Source: Rubrivirga sp.
GTDB lineage: Bacteria > Bacteroidota > Rhodothermia > Rhodothermales > Rubricoccaceae
Length of the DNA stretch: 6,784 nt
Assembly: GCA_012269805.1 (NCBI GenBank)
Contig: JAAXJP010000702.1
Span: forward strand, 1-6,784
Reading direction: 5' to 3'
Of the stretch, positions 6,593-6,784 are shown piece by piece. The stretch's first letter is position 1, and every line of letters starts with the position of its first letter. Position numbers and translations under genes: made by a program. The notes under the pieces are model-generated. The model was not told where the DNA came from, did no database searches, and saw only the letters and a list, made by a program, of their open reading frames with translations.

Positions 6593-6784
6593 ATGATCAC
6601 CGAGTTCCTGCCCCTCTTCCTGATGGTCCTGCTCGCGCTGGGCTTGGCGCTGAGCCTGCTCAAGATCGCCGAGTACATCGGGCCCCACCAGCCGAGCGCG
6701 ATCAAGCAGAGCCCGTACGAGTCGGGCCAGGACCCCGTGGGCACGGCCCGCGACCGGTACTCGGTCAAGTTCTACCTCGTCGCG
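6593..6784 (+). CDS. nuoA: NADH-quinone oxidoreductase subunit A, N-terminal part
   Basis: The first 64 codons of NuoA, cut by the right end of the window. NuoA is a small membrane subunit of complex I, at the junction between the membrane arm and the quinone-binding module. Residues 4-24 form the first membrane helix (FLPLFLMVLLALGLALSLL region). A loop with the family hallmark PYESGQDPVGTARDR (41-55) follows, then the start of the next conserved stretch SVKFYLVA (57-64), which leads into helix two. The ESG form is also seen in E. coli NuoA, whereas many homologues have ECG. The ATG gives the standard N-terminus; the context is C-rich with no Shine-Dalgarno sequence. NuoA usually opens the nuo operon, so nuoB onward is expected just beyond the window. 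Confidence 0.95.
   Translation, partial: MITEFLPLFLMVLLALGLALSLLKIAEYIGPHQPSAIKQSPYESGQDPVGTARDRYSVKFYLVA

Noticed and set aside
6198..6768. Minus-strand open frames over the DUF4097-type gene end and nuoA
   Set aside because: They read as Arg/Gly/Pro-rich shadow frames, while the plus strand encodes clear NuoA and repeat-protein sequence.

Overview
The window is a very GC-rich stretch of bacterial chromosome with strong G/C preference at third codon positions. It holds eight protein-coding genes (two cut by the window ends) and one RNA gene. High GC, C-rich start contexts with no Shine-Dalgarno sequence, a yajC/ribBA pair and a nuoA start suggest a high-GC relative of Bacteroidota, for example Rhodothermota of the Rubricoccus/Rubrivirga kind. 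This assignment is inference from general features, not a database match.

Minus strand, left half, read right to left from about 2740: the small signal recognition particle RNA (4.5S, ffs), yajC (Sec translocon accessory protein), ribBA (riboflavin synthesis), a lipoprotein of unknown function, and the start of a small protein with one membrane segment that leaves the window at base 1. Gaps are 14 to 55 nt, so this may be one transcript. The RNA gene is the least obvious item. It sits in what would pass for an empty 312-nt divergent intergenic region and is recognised by its conserved domain IV and a 15-bp closing stem.

Plus strand, right half: a secreted serine hydrolase of the beta-lactamase (class C/esterase) family, purB (adenylosuccinate lyase), a secreted DUF4097-type protein with precise 18-residue repeats, a hairpin-rich intergenic region, and the start of nuoA, the likely first gene of a complex I operon running off the right end.

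Most of this is housekeeping: protein targeting (ffs, yajC), flavin and purine synthesis (ribBA, purB) and respiration (nuoA), interspersed with three envelope or secreted proteins of less certain role. I see no mobile element, CRISPR array, tRNA, rRNA or defence-like cassette, and no evidence for a new multi-gene system. The points worth a second look are the SRP RNA with a UGAC (URRC-type) tetraloop next to yajC, the regular repeat protein, the tandem hairpins before nuoA, and a possible recurring promoter-like motif.
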